A DNA stretch of 54,445 bases from AWTP1-13 sp035550075 (GCA_035550075.1 DASZQG010000196.1:1-54445); one strand, 5' to 3'. Shown: positions 1 through 9,242, counted from the stretch's first letter. Numbers and translations are program-made. Notes: generated by a model not told the origin, from the letters alone.

Positions 1-553
1 CGCTGTCACCGCCAATCCCGCGGAGGTGACCGCCGCCGATCGCGTTGTGCTGCCCGGCGTCGGCGCCTTTGCCGACTGCAAGAAGGGCCTGGAATCGGTG
101 GCCGGCATGCGCGAAGCCCTCGAGGTCAGCGTGCGCCGCAAGCAGCGCCCGTTCCTTGGCATCTGCGTGGGTTGCCAGTTGATGGCCGAGCGCGGCCTGG
201 AGTTCGGCATCACGCCGGGCTTTGGGTGGATCGCGGGCGACGTGAAGGCGATCGAGCCCCGCGATCCCACCTTGAAGGTCCCGCACATGGGCTGGAACAC
301 GCTGCAGGTGGCCAATCCACACCCGCTGCTCGACGGGATCGCCACCGGACCCGACGGCTGGCACGCCTACTTCGTCCACTCCTATCACCTCGCAACGCCG
401 GACCACGCGGCGCTGGTGGCGGAGACCGACTACGGCGGACCGGTGACCGCGATGGTTGGGAAGGACAACCTCGCGGGCACACAGTTCCACCCGGAGAAGA
501 GCCAGACGCTGGGACTGCGGCTCATCGCCAACTTCCTGAAATGGCATCCTTGA
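1..553 (+). CDS. hisH: Imidazole glycerol phosphate synthase glutaminase subunit HisH (5' end cut off by window)
   Basis: HisH hydrolyses glutamine and channels ammonia to HisF, which closes the imidazole ring in histidine biosynthesis. The frame is open from base 2 and begins inside the protein, reading AVTANPAEVTAADRVVLPGV, so the first roughly 30 to 40 residues lie outside the window. The class I amidotransferase nucleophile motif LGICVGCQ and the C-terminal catalytic His/Glu motif TQFHPEKS are both present. The motif holds a second Cys three residues after the catalytic one, where many homologues have Met. The partner genes hisA and hisF lie 1.8 kb downstream on the same strand. They are separated from hisH by a block of minus-strand genes, which is unusual because hisH and hisA are commonly adjacent. 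Confidence 0.95.
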   Translation, partial: AVTANPAEVTAADRVVLPGVGAFADCKKGLESVAGMREALEVSVRRKQRPFLGICVGCQLMAERGLEFGITPGFGWIAGDVKAIEPRDPTLKVPHMGWNTLQVANPHPLLDGIATGPDGWHAYFVHSYHLATPDHAALVAETDYGGPVTAMVGKDNLAGTQFHPEKSQTLGLRLIANFLKWHP

Positions 554-563
554 CGCGGTACGC

Positions 564-893
564 TCAGGCCGCGCGCGCCTCAGGCATCTGCGCAACGGGA
601 AACGCGACGACATTTCCGGCCTGCTCGGCCGTGTCGGGTCGCCGGCGCTTGAACCAGCGCAGCGCCGTGTTCAGCAGCACCGCGTTGGTCTCGACCGGCT
701 GGATCAGCAGCCCGTCGCTGTGATCGAGATGCGAGCGCAAGTGCCGCTCCAGCGCATCCGCGCGGCCGGCGCATTGCACATACCAGGTGTTGTCGAGGGG
801 CCGGGCCCAGGCGTCGCCCATCTGCATGATGGCGGTTGCGAGGCTGTGCCGGGCGTCGGAGGCGAGGTCGTAGGTGATGAGATAGGTGCGCAT
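564..893 (-). CDS. Cas2/SinR-like small ferredoxin-fold protein
   Basis: The product has 109 residues. Its N-terminus, MRTYLITYDL, followed by a helix and a DNTWYV strand, resembles the SinR-like branch of the Cas2 superfamily (solitary Cas2-like proteins, some of them nucleases). The conserved early Asp of the YDL strand is present. No cas1 or CRISPR repeats occur in the window, so a role in spacer acquisition is not suggested. The frame is open upstream to 1226, but homology starts at the ATG ending at 893. The last roughly 25 residues are low-complexity and probably disordered. The upstream interval 894-1060 holds two LexA-like direct repeats, so SOS control is possible. Function is unknown; the family call rests on residue pattern only. 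Confidence 0.7.
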   Translation of the reverse strand: MRTYLITYDLASDARHSLATAIMQMGDAWARPLDNTWYVQCAGRADALERHLRSHLDHSDGLLIQPVETNAVLLNTALRWFKRRRPDTAEQAGNVVAFPVAQMPEARAA

Positions 894-978
894 CGGGGGC
901 TCGTTGGGCAGCGAGGGGTCCGGGAAAGAGGGGTTCCTGCCCGCCAGGCCTTTCACGAAGCCGACGCGGCACCGACAG

Positions 979-993
979 GAACGTAGCAAGAAC
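979..993. promoter_or_regulatory. LexA-box-like repeat GAAC-N7-GAAC
   Basis: The sequence GAACGTAGCAAGAAC fits the alphaproteobacterial LexA consensus exactly; on the minus strand it reads GTTC-N7-GTTC. It lies about 86 bp upstream of the minus-strand Cas2/SinR-like start. A second match occurs at 1027-1041. LexA binding is inferred from the consensus only. Confidence 0.5.
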
Positions 994-1026
994 ATGCCGC
1001 GATTCGCGGCGGCCGTCGAACGGAAA

Positions 1027-1041
1027 GTTCTGCCTTCGTTC
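1027..1041. promoter_or_regulatory. Second LexA-box-like repeat GTTC-N7-GTTC
   Basis: The sequence GTTCTGCCTTCGTTC has the GTTC-N7-GTTC spacing, in the opposite orientation to the site at 979-993. It sits about 134 bp upstream of the Cas2/SinR-like gene and just past the stop of the receiver gene. Two matches within 63 bp make chance less likely, though each half-site is only four bases. Confidence 0.45.
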
Positions 1042-1060
1042 CTGGGGCCGCCTCGCGGGC

Positions 1061-1435
1061 TCAGGGTTTGTTTTTGGAGCCCTGCAGCAAGCGCGCCATC
1101 GTGTTGCGGAGCTGAGTGTGGGTTGCGGGCTTGGGGAGACGGGGCGCCCCGCTGCAGGGACCGGTCGGCGGCGGCAGCGCGCTGTACATCATGAACGGTA
1201 TGCCGCGCTCCCGCAGGCGAAGGCAAAGCGTCCCGCTGTCTCCGTCGGACAGGGCGTGATCGAGGATCGCGGCTGAAAGGCCGTCGTGCTCAACCAGCAC
1301 CTGGGCATGCTTCAGGGTGCCGGTCGTTGTGAGATGCGCGCCGGTGCCATTGAAGGCTGTCGCTATATCCAAGAGGATCAGCGGCTCATCCTCGACGATG
1401 AGGATGCTGCACCCGTTGAGATCTGGGTGGGACAT
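1061..1435 (-). CDS. Single-domain response regulator (receiver)
   Basis: The 124-residue protein is a CheY-like receiver domain with no output domain. The acidic pair is in VEDEP (residues 14-18), the probable phosphorylated Asp is D59 in AAILDHAL, the switch Ser is in MYSA, and the conserved Lys is K102 in LPKPA. The segment before that Lys is short and Pro/Gly rich. No histidine kinase gene is nearby, so it probably receives phosphate from a remote or hybrid kinase, as many alphaproteobacterial single-domain receivers do. The start was chosen at the ATG ending at 1435, which gives a standard receiver N-terminus; the frame stays open upstream to 1564 without matching sequence. Partner and output are unknown. 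Confidence 0.85.
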   Translation of the reverse strand: MSHPDLNGCSILIVEDEPLILLDIATAFNGTGAHLTTTGTLKHAQVLVEHDGLSAAILDHALSDGDSGTLCLRLRERGIPFMMYSALPPPTGPCSGAPRLPKPATHTQLRNTMARLLQGSKNKP

Positions 1436-1747
1436 GTTTGGCCTTGGGGCGCTGCTAGGCGCGAAGAACCCGAGGCAGGGCGGCCTGTTTGATGGCGGCC
1501 GCGAGTGTCCCAAGCACCGGACAACCCTTGAAAAACGCAACAGGATGAATGGCCGGCTCTGCAAGGCCGAGCGCGCATAGCTAGAGCGGACTCGGTGCTG
1601 CGTCTCGGCTAAACTACCACGGTGTGGTTGGTTTCATTCAGAAATATTTGCAATCTCTCAGCAATTTGAGTTCGCCACTAGTTCAATCATGATGCCCCTG
1701 CGACAGGGATGCGGGGCGGCAAGCGCCAAAAGCCGAGCACGCAGCGC
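1436..1747. other. Intergenic stretch, no gene seen
   Basis: This 312-base gap separates the receiver gene from the small membrane peptide, both on the minus strand. It becomes more A/T rich between about 1600 and 1700 and presumably carries the receiver promoter. I could not pick a convincing -35/-10 pair, and no open frame in it looks like a protein. Confidence 0.5.
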
Positions 1748-1861
1748 TTAGCGCAGCAGCGCCCAGAAGAAAAAAGCCACCAGGAGCACGACCAGCAGGA
1801 TCGCGGCCCAATCGGCCGTTTGGAGGCTCGGTTTGCGGTCGCGTTGATTTGCCATGCTCAT
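1748..1861 (-). CDS. Small single-span membrane peptide, 37 residues
   Basis: On the minus strand an ATG ending at 1861 opens a 37-codon frame ending in TAA. The first 18 residues are polar and basic. They are followed by a strongly hydrophobic run, AAILLVVLLVAFFFWALL, and a final Arg. This is the layout of a tail-anchored or signal-anchor mini-protein with the N-terminus probably in the cytoplasm. An in-frame second Met at codon 3 is an alternative start. The ribosome-binding site is weak, which lowers confidence. No family was recognised. It sits among other minus-strand small genes between hisH and hisA. Confidence 0.45.
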   Translation of the reverse strand: MSMANQRDRKPSLQTADWAAILLVVLLVAFFFWALLR

Positions 1862-1969
1862 GAACCGGGGCTCGCTCTGACGTGTGCGGCCGGATGATCC
1901 GGCCGCCAACGAGCCTGGATGGCATCGTTTTCGGGGTTTTGCAATTCGCCCAACGCCGGGGGCGCAGCC

Positions 1970-2326
1970 TCACAGGTCGTCGAACAGGCTCGGCTGCAGA
2001 TCGGGCGGAACGCCCTTGGGGACGCGCCTGTGACGGCCGAAATCAACCCGGTCGATCAGGCGCGGGTGCCGCTCCGCAAACACGCGCAGCGCCCTCTCGC
2101 GGCTGCCTGGAAACCGCACGCCTTCCCAGATCTCGTAGAGCCGGCGCGTGTCGCAGCCGTAGCGGGCCAGCAGATCCTTGCGGCGGATGCGCAGCCAGCG
2201 GGCGATCCAGATATCGACGGCATCCTTCTCGGTGAGCGGACGCGGCGGCCCGAACAGAGCCTGGGGCGACGCCTTGACCCGCCTTGGAACGCGAACTTGA
2301 CTGTCGAACAACATGCTTCCTTTCAT
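1970..2326 (-). CDS. Hypothetical protein, about 118 residues, basic, possible DNA-binding
   Basis: The product is rich in Arg and has a helical central part (residues about 35 to 85) with WIARWLRIRRKDLLARYG and a following RRLYEIWEGVRFPGSRERA segment. The spacing resembles a short helix-turn-helix protein that reads a 'cell type and region' pattern seen in uncharacterised alphaproteobacterial proteins, but I cannot name a family. The C-terminus ends in LQPSLFDDL. Two starts are possible: the ATG ending at 2326, and the ATG ending at 2314 preceded by AAAGGAAGC. The gene is transcribed away from hisA and shares a roughly 65-base divergent promoter region with it. Function is unknown. Confidence 0.7.
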   Translation of the reverse strand: MKGSMLFDSQVRVPRRVKASPQALFGPPRPLTEKDAVDIWIARWLRIRRKDLLARYGCDTRRLYEIWEGVRFPGSRERALRVFAERHPRLIDRVDFGRHRRVPKGVPPDLQPSLFDDL

Positions 2327-2392
2327 GCCACCAGAAAAAAGCAAATTGATGGTCGCCCCGCCAAGGCCGGCCGGCATAGGGTGTGGCCCGCC

Positions 2393-3148
2393 ATGATCCT
2401 GTTTCCCGCGATCGACCTCAAGGACGGTCAGTGCGTGCGCCTGAAGCTCGGCGAGATGGCGCAGGCGACCGTGTTCAACGACGACCCTGCCGCGCAGGCC
2501 CGCATCTTCGCCGCCCAGGGCTTCCAATACCTGCATATCGTCGATTTGAACGGGGCGTTTGCCGGCAAGCCTGTCAACGCGGAGGCCGTGGACGCCATCC
2601 TGGCGAATGTCAGCATCCCCGTGCAACTGGGCGGCGGCATCCGCGACATGGGCCTGATCGAGACCTGGCTCGGCAAGGGCGTTCGCCGCGTGATCCTGGG
2701 GACGGCCGCCGTGCGCAGCCCTGACCTCGTGCGCGAGGCGTGCCGCCGCTTTCCCGGCCGCGTTGCCGTCGGCGTCGACGCCCGCGGCGGTAAGGTCGCC
2801 GTTGAGGGCTGGGCACAGACCAGCGAGCTTTCCGCCCTCGACCTTGCGCGCCGCTTCGAGGACGCCGGCGTCGCGGCCCTCATTTACACCGACATCGACC
2901 GCGACGGCGTGCTGCGGGGCCTCAACCTGCCGGCAACCCTGGCGCTCGCCAACGCCACGTCCATTCCCGTGATCGCCTCCGGCGGCCTTGCCGGACTTGA
3001 CGACGTCAGGGCGCTGCTGAGGCCCGAGAACGCGCGGCTGGAGGGCGCGATTGCCGGCCGCGCTCTCTACGATGGCCGCCTGGACGCCCGGCAGGCGCTG
3101 GCCCTCGTCGCCCAGGCGAACTCCAGGGCGCAGAGCCCGCGCGCCTGA
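2393..3148 (+). CDS. hisA: HisA, phosphoribosylformimino-AICAR phosphate isomerase
   Basis: HisA isomerises ProFAR to PRFAR, the HisF substrate, in cytoplasmic histidine synthesis. The product has 251 residues, a typical length for this (beta/alpha)8 barrel. Catalytic Asp8 lies in PAIDLKDG and Asp129 in VAVGVDARGG. The phosphate-binding glycine motifs QLGGGIR and IASGGL are present. The start is the ATG at 2393, where HisA homology begins with MILFPAIDL; the frame stays open upstream over unrelated sequence. hisF follows after 46 bases, so the two genes are probably co-transcribed. Confidence 0.97.
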   Translation: MILFPAIDLKDGQCVRLKLGEMAQATVFNDDPAAQARIFAAQGFQYLHIVDLNGAFAGKPVNAEAVDAILANVSIPVQLGGGIRDMGLIETWLGKGVRRVILGTAAVRSPDLVREACRRFPGRVAVGVDARGGKVAVEGWAQTSELSALDLARRFEDAGVAALIYTDIDRDGVLRGLNLPATLALANATSIPVIASGGLAGLDDVRALLRPENARLEGAIAGRALYDGRLDARQALALVAQANSRAQSPRA

Positions 3149-3194
3149 CGCATTTTTGTTGCGCGATCGCGCGGCTCCGGCGCAAAAGGGCGCC

Positions 3195-3983
<789 letters not shown>

Positions 3984-4323
3984 CAGTTCGCGCCACTTCG
4001 GCTCGGTGCTTGTGCAATTTCACTGATTCGGTCACTGGCAAGGCTGAACCGCGACCAGTCCGACAGGCCACGAATCTATTTGAGGATTAAGCGGGCGCCG
4101 CCCGTGGCGGATCAGCGAATTTATGTCAGATTCGCACGGCAAATACGTTTGTCTGGAACCGCTACCATCACCATTTCTTTAGCATGGTCGGGACTGGCGC
4201 CCTGGAGGCCGTGACGCGCTTGGGCCACGCGAAGGCGCGAAAGTACGCGGACCGTTATCCCCGGGGCTCAAAATTGGTCTAGTCTCGGCATTTAGACACG
4301 CCGTCTGGAGAGGCGATGACACA
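3984..4323. other. Intergenic region between hisF and prkA
   Basis: These 340 bases contain no credible gene. An inverted repeat, GCGAAT at 4115-4120 and ATTCGC at 4130-4135 with a 9-base loop, could be an operator or weak hairpin but lacks a T-run. The prkA promoter should lie here. Just before prkA the sequence GGAGAGGCGATGACACA contains the probable ribosome-binding site. Confidence 0.5.
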
Positions 4324-6270
4324 ATGTCTACGAAGGAAAACATCTTCGACCTCTATGCCCAGGCCTACGAGAGCCAGAAGCAGAACCGGCTTTCGCTGAA
4401 GGAATACCTGGAGGGCTGCCGCAACGATCCGTCGATGTATGCCAGCACCGCGGAGCGCATGATTGCGGCAATCGGCGAGCCCGAGCTGGTCGATACCGCC
4501 AAGGATGCGCGGCTTGGGCGCATCTTCATGAACCGCACGCTCAAGATCTATCCCGCGTTCAAGGATTTCTACGGGCTGGAAGAGACCATCGAGCGCATCG
4601 TCGGCTTCTTCCGTCATGCTGCGCAGGGCCTGGAGGAGAAAAAGCAGATTCTCTATCTGCTCGGCCCGGTGGGCGGCGGCAAGTCATCGCTTGCCGATCG
4701 CCTCAAGGACCTGATGGAGCGCCGGCCGATCTACGTGCTGGCCACCAGCGACGGGCTGAGCCCCATCTTCGAGAGCCCGCTGGGGCTGTTCGACCCGGCC
4801 AGCATGGGCCCCATGCTGGAGGACCGCTATGGCATTCCGCGGCGGCTGCTGCTCGGCAGCATGTCGCCATGGGCAGTGAAACGGCTCGATGAATACGGCG
4901 GCGACATCTCCAAGTTCTCCGTCGTGCAGCTCCATCCGTCCAAGCTGCGCCAGATCTGCGTCGCCAAGACCGAGCCCGGCGACGAGAACAACCAGGACAT
5001 CTCCGCGCTGGTCGGCAAGGTCGATATCCGCAAGCTAGAGCACTTCGGCCAGAACGATGCCGACGCCTACTCCTATTCCGGCGGATTGAACCGCACCACG
5101 CAGGGGGTGCTCGAGTTCGTCGAGATGTTCAAGGCGCCGCTGAAGATGCTGCACCCGCTGCTCACGGCCACGCAGGATCGCACCTACGTCGGCACCGAGA
5201 ACGTGGGCGCGATGCCCTATCAAGGCCTGATCATCGCCCACTCCAACGAGAGCGAGTGGCAGAGCTTCCGCGCCAACAAGAACAACGAAGCCTTCCTGGA
5301 CCGCATCAGCGTCATCAAGGTGCCCTACTGCCTGCGCGTCACGGACGAGAAGAAGATTTACGAGAAGCTGCTGGCGGCCAGCGAGCTGAAGACCGCGCCC
5401 TGCGCGCCGAGCACGCTGGAAATGCTGGCGCGCTTCTCGGTTCTCACGCGCCTGAGAGCGCACGAGAACTCCTCGCTCTACTCCAAGATGCGGGTGTACG
5501 ACGGCGAGAGCCTCAAGGACACCGATCCGCACGCCAAGACCATCCAGGAGTACCGCGACGCCGCCGGCGTGACGGAAGGCATGGACGGCGCCTCCACGCG
5601 CTTCGCCTACAAGATCCTGTCGGAGACCTTCAACTTCGACACCCACGAGGTCGCCGCCGATCCGGTGCACCTGCTCTACGTGATTGAGCAGGCGGTGCGC
5701 CGCGAGCAGCTGCCCGAGGAGACGGAAAGCCGCTGGATCGAGTTCCTGAAGGAGGAGCTGTCGCCGCGCTATGCGGAGTTCATCGGCAACGAGATCCAGA
5801 AGGCATATCTGGAGTCCTACAACGACTTCGGCCAGAACCTGTTCGACCGCTACGTGGCCTATGCCGACGCCTGGATCGAGGACCACGACTTCAAGGATCC
5901 CGACACCGGCCAGCTTATGAGCCGCCAGGTTCTCGAGCAGGAGCTGTCGAAGATCGAGAAGCCGGCGGGCATCGCCAATCCGAAGGACTTCCGCTTCGAA
6001 GTGGTCAAGTTCTCGCTGCGCGCGCGTTCCAAGAACGGCGGCAAGAACCCGAACTGGACGAGCTACGAGAAGATCCGCGACGTCATCGAGCGGCGCATGT
6101 TCAGCCAGGTCGAGGACTTGCTGCCCGTCATCAGCTTCGGCAAGAAGCAGGACAGCGAGACCGAGAAGAAGCACGAGGAGTTCGTGCAGCGCATGGTGGA
6201 GCGCGGCTATACCCCGCGCCAGGTGCGCCGCCTGGTCGAATGGTACATGCGGGTGAAGAAATCGAGCTGA
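4324..6270 (+). CDS. prkA: PrkA-family serine protein kinase (YeaG-like AAA+ protein)
   Basis: PrkA/YeaG proteins combine an N-terminal AAA+ ATPase module with a C-terminal kinase-like region and act in stationary-phase, nitrogen-starvation and sporulation responses. Some members may act as AAA+ proteases rather than kinases. The product has 648 residues, the usual family length. The Walker A motif GPVGGGKS is at residues 114-121. The conserved region around the second ATPase strand (LIIAHSNESEW) and the C-terminal helical region are intact. It is the first gene of a same-strand set with the DUF444 and SpoVR genes, the classic yeaG-yeaH-ycgB triad. The start is the ATG at 4324. Confidence 0.96.
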   Translation: MSTKENIFDLYAQAYESQKQNRLSLKEYLEGCRNDPSMYASTAERMIAAIGEPELVDTAKDARLGRIFMNRTLKIYPAFKDFYGLEETIERIVGFFRHAAQGLEEKKQILYLLGPVGGGKSSLADRLKDLMERRPIYVLATSDGLSPIFESPLGLFDPASMGPMLEDRYGIPRRLLLGSMSPWAVKRLDEYGGDISKFSVVQLHPSKLRQICVAKTEPGDENNQDISALVGKVDIRKLEHFGQNDADAYSYSGGLNRTTQGVLEFVEMFKAPLKMLHPLLTATQDRTYVGTENVGAMPYQGLIIAHSNESEWQSFRANKNNEAFLDRISVIKVPYCLRVTDEKKIYEKLLAASELKTAPCAPSTLEMLARFSVLTRLRAHENSSLYSKMRVYDGESLKDTDPHAKTIQEYRDAAGVTEGMDGASTRFAYKILSETFNFDTHEVAADPVHLLYVIEQAVRREQLPEETESRWIEFLKEELSPRYAEFIGNEIQKAYLESYNDFGQNLFDRYVAYADAWIEDHDFKDPDTGQLMSRQVLEQELSKIEKPAGIANPKDFRFEVVKFSLRARSKNGGKNPNWTSYEKIRDVIERRMFSQVEDLLPVISFGKKQDSETEKKHEEFVQRMVERGYTPRQVRRLVEWYMRVKKSS

Positions 6271-6373
6271 TGAGGGTGCGCCGGGTCTCTGCACGTGCGA
6301 GTGTCATGTCCTATCACCCCGCGGGCGGCGCACGTCGCCCGCCGCGGTTGAACCTGTTGTAGCGTGGCGGCCC

Positions 6374-7660
6374 ATGCAAATTGTCGACCGGAGACTGAAC
6401 CCGAAATCGAAGAGCCTCGGCAACCGCCAGCGCTTCCTGCGCCGCGCGAAAGCCGAGATTCGCGAGGCCATCCGCGACTCGCTCAAATCGCGCAAGGTTT
6501 CCGAGACTGAGAACTCGGAGAAGGTGACGATCCGCTCCAAGAGCCTGCGCGAGCCCTCCTTCTCTCTCAGCCGCAACACCGGCCTGCATGACTACGTGCT
6601 GCCGGGCAATGAGGAATACCGGGTCGGCGACCAGATCCCGAAGCCCGAGGGCGGCGCCGGCGGCCGCGGCAGCCAGGGCAGCCCCGACGGCGAGGGCCAT
6701 GACGAATTCACCTTTACGCTGACCAAGGAGGAGTTCCTCGATCTCTTCTTCGATGACCTCAAGCTGCCCAACCTGATCAAGGTGCAGCTCAAGGACCTGA
6801 AGGCGCCGAAGCTCGCGCGCGCCGGCTACACCACCGACGGCCCGCCCGCGCGGCTCAATCACGCGCGCACCATGCGCAAGAGCCTCGGCCGCCGCATGGC
6901 GCTGCGCCGCCCGAGCCTCGCCGAGATCGAGCGGCTGCAGGCCGAGCTGGCCGCCGCCGAGGCCGAGACGCCCCCTGATGACGCCAAGATCGCCGCCCTC
7001 CGCCAGAAGATTGAATTCAAGGAGCGGCTGCGCCGCACCGTCGCCTACATCGATCCGATCGACCTTGCCTACAACCGCTTCGAGCGGGTGCCCAAGCCCA
7101 CCACGCAGGCCGTCATGTTCTGCCTGATGGACGCCTCCGCCTCGATGACCGAGCCGCTGAAGGACTTGGCCAAGCGGTTCTTCATGCTGCTGCACGTCTT
7201 CCTCACCCGCTACTACCGCGAGGTGCACATCGTCTTCATCCGCCACACCAGCACTGCCGCCGAAGTGGACGAGGAAACGTTCTTCCGCGGCACCGAGACC
7301 GGCGGCACCGTCATCTCCACCGCGCTTGAGGAAATGCTGAAGGTCGTGCGCGAGCGCTATTCTCCCGCCGACTGGAACATCTATGCCGCGCAAGCCTCCG
7401 ACGGCGACAACTTCCACGACGACATGCCGCGCTGCCTGGAGCTTTTGAACGACGAGATCCTGCCGGTGTGCCAATACTTCGCCTACATCGAGACCGCACA
7501 CGGCGAGCGCTTCAACGATACGCTGGAAACGCCGGTGTGGCGGGGCTACATGGAGATCGCCCAGCGGCGCAAGAACTTCGCCATGCGCCGCGTGGCGGCG
7601 CCGGAAGACATTTTCCCCGTGTTCCACGAGCTGTTTTCGGCCGGGACCGCGGCGGCATAG
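6374..7660 (+). CDS. yeaH: YeaH/DUF444 family protein with VWA-type fold
   Basis: The product has 428 residues and belongs to the DUF444 (YeaH/YhbH) family. A von Willebrand A-like domain occupies the C-terminal half. Its metal-ion-dependent adhesion motif DASAS starts at residue 253 in VMFCLMDASASM, and later acidic loops include GTETGGT. The N-terminal part is basic and probably disordered, with a Gly-rich stretch near residue 95. The protein lies between PrkA and SpoVR and is thought to work with them, possibly as a partner or substrate of PrkA; the biochemical role is not established. The start is the ATG at 6374, 103 bases after prkA. Confidence 0.95.
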   Translation: MQIVDRRLNPKSKSLGNRQRFLRRAKAEIREAIRDSLKSRKVSETENSEKVTIRSKSLREPSFSLSRNTGLHDYVLPGNEEYRVGDQIPKPEGGAGGRGSQGSPDGEGHDEFTFTLTKEEFLDLFFDDLKLPNLIKVQLKDLKAPKLARAGYTTDGPPARLNHARTMRKSLGRRMALRRPSLAEIERLQAELAAAEAETPPDDAKIAALRQKIEFKERLRRTVAYIDPIDLAYNRFERVPKPTTQAVMFCLMDASASMTEPLKDLAKRFFMLLHVFLTRYYREVHIVFIRHTSTAAEVDEETFFRGTETGGTVISTALEEMLKVVRERYSPADWNIYAAQASDGDNFHDDMPRCLELLNDEILPVCQYFAYIETAHGERFNDTLETPVWRGYMEIAQRRKNFAMRRVAAPEDIFPVFHELFSAGTAAA

Positions 7661-7670
7661 CGGGGGTACC

Positions 7671-9242
7671 GTGGATTTGGCACCAGCAGCAGCGCTTCCC
7701 GAACGCAAGGCGGCCAGGGTCCGCCCGCTGTTCGATGGCCCGGAGTGGAACTTCGACCTGCTTCTGAGCGTGTACGAGACGATGGGCGAGATTGCCATTG
7801 GCGAGCTCGGTCTCGACATCTATCCAAACCAGATCGAGGTGATCACCGCCGAGCAGATGCTCGACTCCTATTCCTCGATCGGCATGCCGCTGATGTACCG
7901 GCACTGGTCGTTCGGCAAGCGCTTCGCGCGCGACGAGGTTCTGTACCGGCGCGGCATGCGCTCGCTCGCCTATGAGCTCGTCATCAACTCCGACCCCTGC
8001 ATCAGCTACGTGATGGAAGAGAATTCCATGACGATGCAAGCGCTGGTGCTGGCCCATGCCGCCTACGGCCACAACCACTTCTTCAAGAACAACTACCAGT
8101 TCCAGCTCTGGACCCAGCCCGACCACATCATCGACTATCTGGGCTTTGCCAAGTCGTATGTCGCCGACTGCGAGGAGCGCTACGGCCAGGAGGCCGTGGA
8201 AAGCGTGCTCGATGCCGCACACGCGCTGATGAACCACGGCATCAGCCGCGACCTGCGCCCGCGCCCCCGCAACATCGACAAGCACGAGCGCGAGCGCGCC
8301 GCTCGCCGCCGGGCGCACGAGGAGGCGACCTACGACGTCATCTACACCACGCTGCCCGAGATCACGCGCGAGGAAAGCGCCGATCCGGCCGATCCGCAGC
8401 ACGAGCAGCGGCGGCTGGGCCTGCCGGAAGAGAACCTGCTCTATTTCCTTGAAAAGAACGCACCCAAGCTCGAAGACTGGCAGCGCGAGCTGCTGCGCAT
8501 CGTCCGCCTGCTGGCGCAGTACTTCTATCCGCAGCGGCAGACCAAGATGATGAACGAGGGCTGCGCCACCTTCGTCCACTATGAGATCCTCAACCGCCTT
8601 TACGATCGCGGCCTGCTTACCGACGGCTCGATGCTGGAGTTCCTGCACTCGCACTCTTCGGTCGTGTTCCAGCCCGCCTTCAACGACCGGCGCTTCAGCG
8701 GCATCAACCCCTACGCGCTCGGCTTTGCGATGATGAACGACATCCGCCGCATCTGCACCGAGCCGACGGCGGAGGACCGCGACTGGTTCCCTGACTTCGC
8801 CGGCTGCGGCGACTGGATGGACACCCTGCGCCAGGCCTGGGCGCAATACCGCGACGAGAGCTTCGTGCTGCAATACCTGAGCCCGAAGCTGATGCGCGAC
8901 TTCCGCCTGTTCGCAGTCAGCGACGACGCCAAGGACCCGGCGATGGAGGTCAAGGCGATCCACAACGAGCAGGGCTATCGCGACCTGCGCCGGCGGCTGG
9001 CGCGCCACTACGACGTCGCCGCGCAGGACCCCGATCTGCAGGTGACGGATGCCGATCTCGCCGGCAACCGCCGCCTGGTGCTGACCCACCACGTGCGCAA
9101 CGGTGTGCTGCTCGACAAGACTGAAGCCGAGCGCACGCTGCAATACCTCGCCCAGCTTTGGGGCTATCGCGTCAAGCTGGTGGAGGCGGAAGCCGAGGGT
9201 GGCCGCGTGCTGAAGGAGCACGAAGCGCTGCCGATGCCGTAA
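7671..9242 (+). CDS. spoVR: SpoVR family protein (YcgB-like)
   Basis: SpoVR was named for Bacillus spore cortex formation; in non-sporulating proteobacteria it belongs to the PrkA-YeaH-SpoVR stress module and its chemistry is unknown. The product has 523 residues, the full family length. It carries the characteristic N-terminal segment WNFDLLLSVYETMGEIA and the motif NEGCATFVHYEI, whose His/Glu residues could bind metal. The start is a GTG at 7671, preceded by GGGGGT at good spacing and only 10 bases after the yeaH stop, so translational coupling is likely. The following 118 bases, shared with the convergent pimD gene, hold no clear terminator. Confidence 0.95.
   Translation: MDLAPAAALPERKAARVRPLFDGPEWNFDLLLSVYETMGEIAIGELGLDIYPNQIEVITAEQMLDSYSSIGMPLMYRHWSFGKRFARDEVLYRRGMRSLAYELVINSDPCISYVMEENSMTMQALVLAHAAYGHNHFFKNNYQFQLWTQPDHIIDYLGFAKSYVADCEERYGQEAVESVLDAAHALMNHGISRDLRPRPRNIDKHERERAARRRAHEEATYDVIYTTLPEITREESADPADPQHEQRRLGLPEENLLYFLEKNAPKLEDWQRELLRIVRLLAQYFYPQRQTKMMNEGCATFVHYEILNRLYDRGLLTDGSMLEFLHSHSSVVFQPAFNDRRFSGINPYALGFAMMNDIRRICTEPTAEDRDWFPDFAGCGDWMDTLRQAWAQYRDESFVLQYLSPKLMRDFRLFAVSDDAKDPAMEVKAIHNEQGYRDLRRRLARHYDVAAQDPDLQVTDADLAGNRRLVLTHHVRNGVLLDKTEAERTLQYLAQLWGYRVKLVEAEAEGGRVLKEHEALPMP

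Noticed and set aside
4184..4282. 32-codon frame with LGH and RY segments hinting at a recombinase remnant
   Set aside because: No ribosome-binding site, no other recombinase residues and too short to judge.
5035..6294. Long minus-strand frames opposite prkA, yeaH and spoVR
   Set aside because: They lie wholly opposite well-conserved genes, show Leu/Val/His-rich translations without family motifs and are third-position shadow frames.
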